Shown here: positions 4,597 through 5,891 of the stretch, in pieces | Layout: the number at the start of each line of letters is the position of its first letter | Numbering within the stretch: position 1 is the first letter of the stretch | Assembly (NCBI GenBank): GCA_002402275.1 | Contig: DHFN01000112.1 | Span: 1 to 5,891, forward strand | Length of the DNA stretch: 5,891 nucleotides | Reading direction: 5' to 3' | Origin: Anaerolineales bacterium UBA4823 | GTDB lineage: Bacteria; Chloroflexota; Anaerolineae; Anaerolineales; UBA4823 | Program-made: the position numbers and the translations under genes | Notes under the pieces: model-generated | Told to the model about the DNA's origin: nothing | The model's database searches: none | The model's input: the letters and a program-made list of their open reading frames with translations, nothing else

Positions 4597-5891
4597 TTAA
4601 TCCTTAGATTCGTCACAATTCCAATTTACTAAGAGCATGTTTTGCCGTTCGGTTTCTTCCTCATTGCTGGGTTGTCCATTTTCTTGCCACACAGAACACA
4701 GTCCCCAACGGGTAAAGTTATTGTCAATCTCAAGCTCTTCGCTGAGCGCTAACGCTGATCCGATATCTCCTGTGTAAATATATGACCTGATGAGGGGCAA
4801 CCATTCGCTGTTATCTGCAGGACGAAATCCTTGTTTCTCTGCGTCCTGATAAGTTGATATAACCTCAGTCCATGCTTGTCTTTGCTCAGCATTTGCAGCC
4901 AGTTGATAATAATAGCACCAATTATCGGTGGATATTTCTCCAAAATAAAGTGCCGGCAACTGCGCCCTGGGAGCCGTCGGATCAATACGGCTTAAATCGG
5001 AAAGGGGAATAATGGACTTCCACAACTCTGGGTAAAGGTCAGCTTCAAAGGCTCTAGGATCTGTGTTGGGCGAAAGTAATTTTAGGCACCCTTTATCCGG
5101 GGAATAAACTGCAATTGCGTCTGAGGTGTTGCCAATGAAATTGAACACTCTTTGGTAGCGATCAATTTCCTGGTCAGGCAGGAGTTCGGGCATTGTGTTC
5201 ATCTGCGGAGTTGCAGCCAATATCATCTGGTATGGGATCGGATTATCATGTAGGTCGGGCGCATAAATCATATTGAGTGGTGCCGTCAAAGAGGTTCCTG
5301 AAAAATAGAGATCAAATGGCAGAACCGAAGAGATCAACATGGTACCGGGCTCAATCTGCGGAGCTCGCCATGTCAGTTGAGCAAAGAATTCTTTTTGTTC
5401 ATCCCAGGCCTTTTTATATTCCAGGCCATTTGTGTAATTAGCCCCAACAGACAGTGCTATGAGTAAAGCAACGATAATTGTTTTTACTTTTGGGTTTTCG
5501 AAAACCAAATCAATAAGGGCAACAGCCACAAGGGAAGCTCCAATGGATAGGGGTAAAAGGAATCGAGTCGTATGAAATGCGAGGCTCACCTTAAGTCCCC
5601 CGATTATGACAGGGATCATCCCTGCCAAAACTGAGTAAATCCCAATTCCGATTATTACCAAGGCATGCTTCTTATGGTTGGCATTTGTTTTGGTTTCATC
5701 TAATTTTCCAATTAGAAACCAGGCTGCAAGGAACGATGCAAAAATTAATAGGAAAAGAACCGCGATTTGTTCAAAGCTTTGGATGCGAGTAAACATGTTT
5801 TTAAACTCAATCCACACGTATACACAACTGTCAAACAAACCCAGCAAAATCCTAAAAACCAAATCCTTGATGACATGAAACGGTTTTTGGA
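4597..5891 (-). CDS. partial polytopic membrane protein with extracytoplasmic TPR-like C-terminus, possible GT-C glycosyltransferase
   Basis: The reading frame is open to the window edge, so only the C-terminal 430 or so residues are seen. A TTG at 5862 is in frame, but no ribosome site fits it, and the true start is probably outside. Numbering from that TTG, membrane helices lie at about 31-51, 68-90, 100-121 and 127-143, with a further hydrophobic stretch at 2-18. The basic loop at 52-66 should be cytoplasmic, which places the long C-terminal region (144-421) outside the cell. That region begins W-R-A-P-Q-I-E-P-G-T (165-174), which from memory recurs in large Chloroflexota membrane proteins. 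Residues about 315-378 look like two TPR-type helix pairs (W-T-E-V-I-S-T-Y, then Y-T-G-D-I-G-S-A-L). Its place upstream of ArnC-, WecD- and ArnE-like genes, and many helices with an outside C-terminal domain, fit an ArnT-like transferase using a polyprenyl-linked donor. However, the catalytic N-terminal part is missing, so this is inference. Its TAA lies two bases before the glycosyltransferase start. Confidence 0.75.
   Translation of the reverse strand, partial: QKPFHVIKDLVFRILLGLFDSCVYVWIEFKNMFTRIQSFEQIAVLFLLIFASFLAAWFLIGKLDETKTNANHKKHALVIIGIGIYSVLAGMIPVIIGGLKVSLAFHTTRFLLPLSIGASLVAVALIDLVFENPKVKTIIVALLIALSVGANYTNGLEYKKAWDEQKEFFAQLTWRAPQIEPGTMLISSVLPFDLYFSGTSLTAPLNMIYAPDLHDNPIPYQMILAATPQMNTMPELLPDQEIDRYQRVFNFIGNTSDAIAVYSPDKGCLKLLSPNTDPRAFEADLYPELWKSIIPLSDLSRIDPTAPRAQLPALYFGEISTDNWCYYYQLAANAEQRQAWTEVISTYQDAEKQGFRPADNSEWLPLIRSYIYTGDIGSALALSEELEIDNNFTRWGLCSVWQENGQPSNEEETERQNMLLVNWNCDESKD
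4601..4605 (-). promoter_or_regulatory. ribosome binding site of the ArnC-like gene inside the preceding gene
   Basis: AAGGA lies in the last codons of the membrane-protein gene, six bases before the ATG at 4592-4594. This supports that start and suggests the two genes are translated from one message. Confidence 0.6.

Noticed and set aside
5860..5862. TTG as the true start of the membrane protein
   Set aside because: The frame is open to the window edge, and the AAGGA is only one base from the TTG, too close to act as its ribosome site.
1..5891. CRISPR array, tRNA or rRNA genes, insertion sequence or phage genes
   Set aside because: No regularly spaced direct repeats, no tRNA or rRNA landmarks and no transposase or integrase motifs were seen on either strand.

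Overview
The window looks like part of a bacterial surface-glycan locus. The organism is probably a Chloroflexota member of the Anaerolineae type. That guess rests on gene style: a lipoprotein with a long Thr/Pro/Ser-rich linker and a small tryptophan-rich beta domain, and a polytopic membrane protein with a C-terminal TPR-like domain. No phylogenetic marker is present, so it is only a moderate-confidence inference. All supported genes lie on the minus strand.

Reading in the direction of transcription (high to low coordinates): (1) 4597-5891, the C-terminal part of a large polytopic membrane protein whose start lies outside the window; (2) 3617-4594, an ArnC/GtrB-type family 2 glycosyltransferase that should load a sugar onto a polyprenyl phosphate; (3) 2874-3620, a WecD-like GNAT acetyltransferase; (4) 2446-2877, a four-helix EamA/ArnE-like membrane protein; (5) after a 183-base gap, 1126-2262, a WecE (RffA)-like dTDP-4-amino-4,6-dideoxygalactose transaminase; (6) after a further gap, 230-913, a lipoprotein of unknown function. 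The first four genes are tightly packed (2-base spacing, then two 4-base overlaps) and should be one operon; gene 5 may have its own promoter or be read through.

Together genes 1-5 suggest one pathway. The WecE-like enzyme makes dTDP-4-amino-4,6-dideoxygalactose, the WecD-like enzyme acetylates it, the ArnC-like enzyme moves it to undecaprenyl phosphate, the ArnE-like protein flips it, and the membrane protein, if it is a GT-C enzyme, transfers it outside the cell. In Enterobacteria, WecD/WecE feed a cytoplasmic transferase (WecF, enterobacterial common antigen), whereas ArnC/ArnE/ArnT handle aminoarabinose. Combining the two halves in one operon is the most interesting feature here. In the WecD-like protein, the residue aligning with the proposed catalytic Tyr208 of E. 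coli WecD is a cysteine.

The left end (1-1125) is more GC-rich where sampled and carries the lipoprotein gene, flanked by two short elements resembling dispersed TTCG-N5-CTCAG repeats. One of them can fold on the minus strand into a GCGAAGC mini-hairpin. Bases 1-229 hold no gene that I can support.
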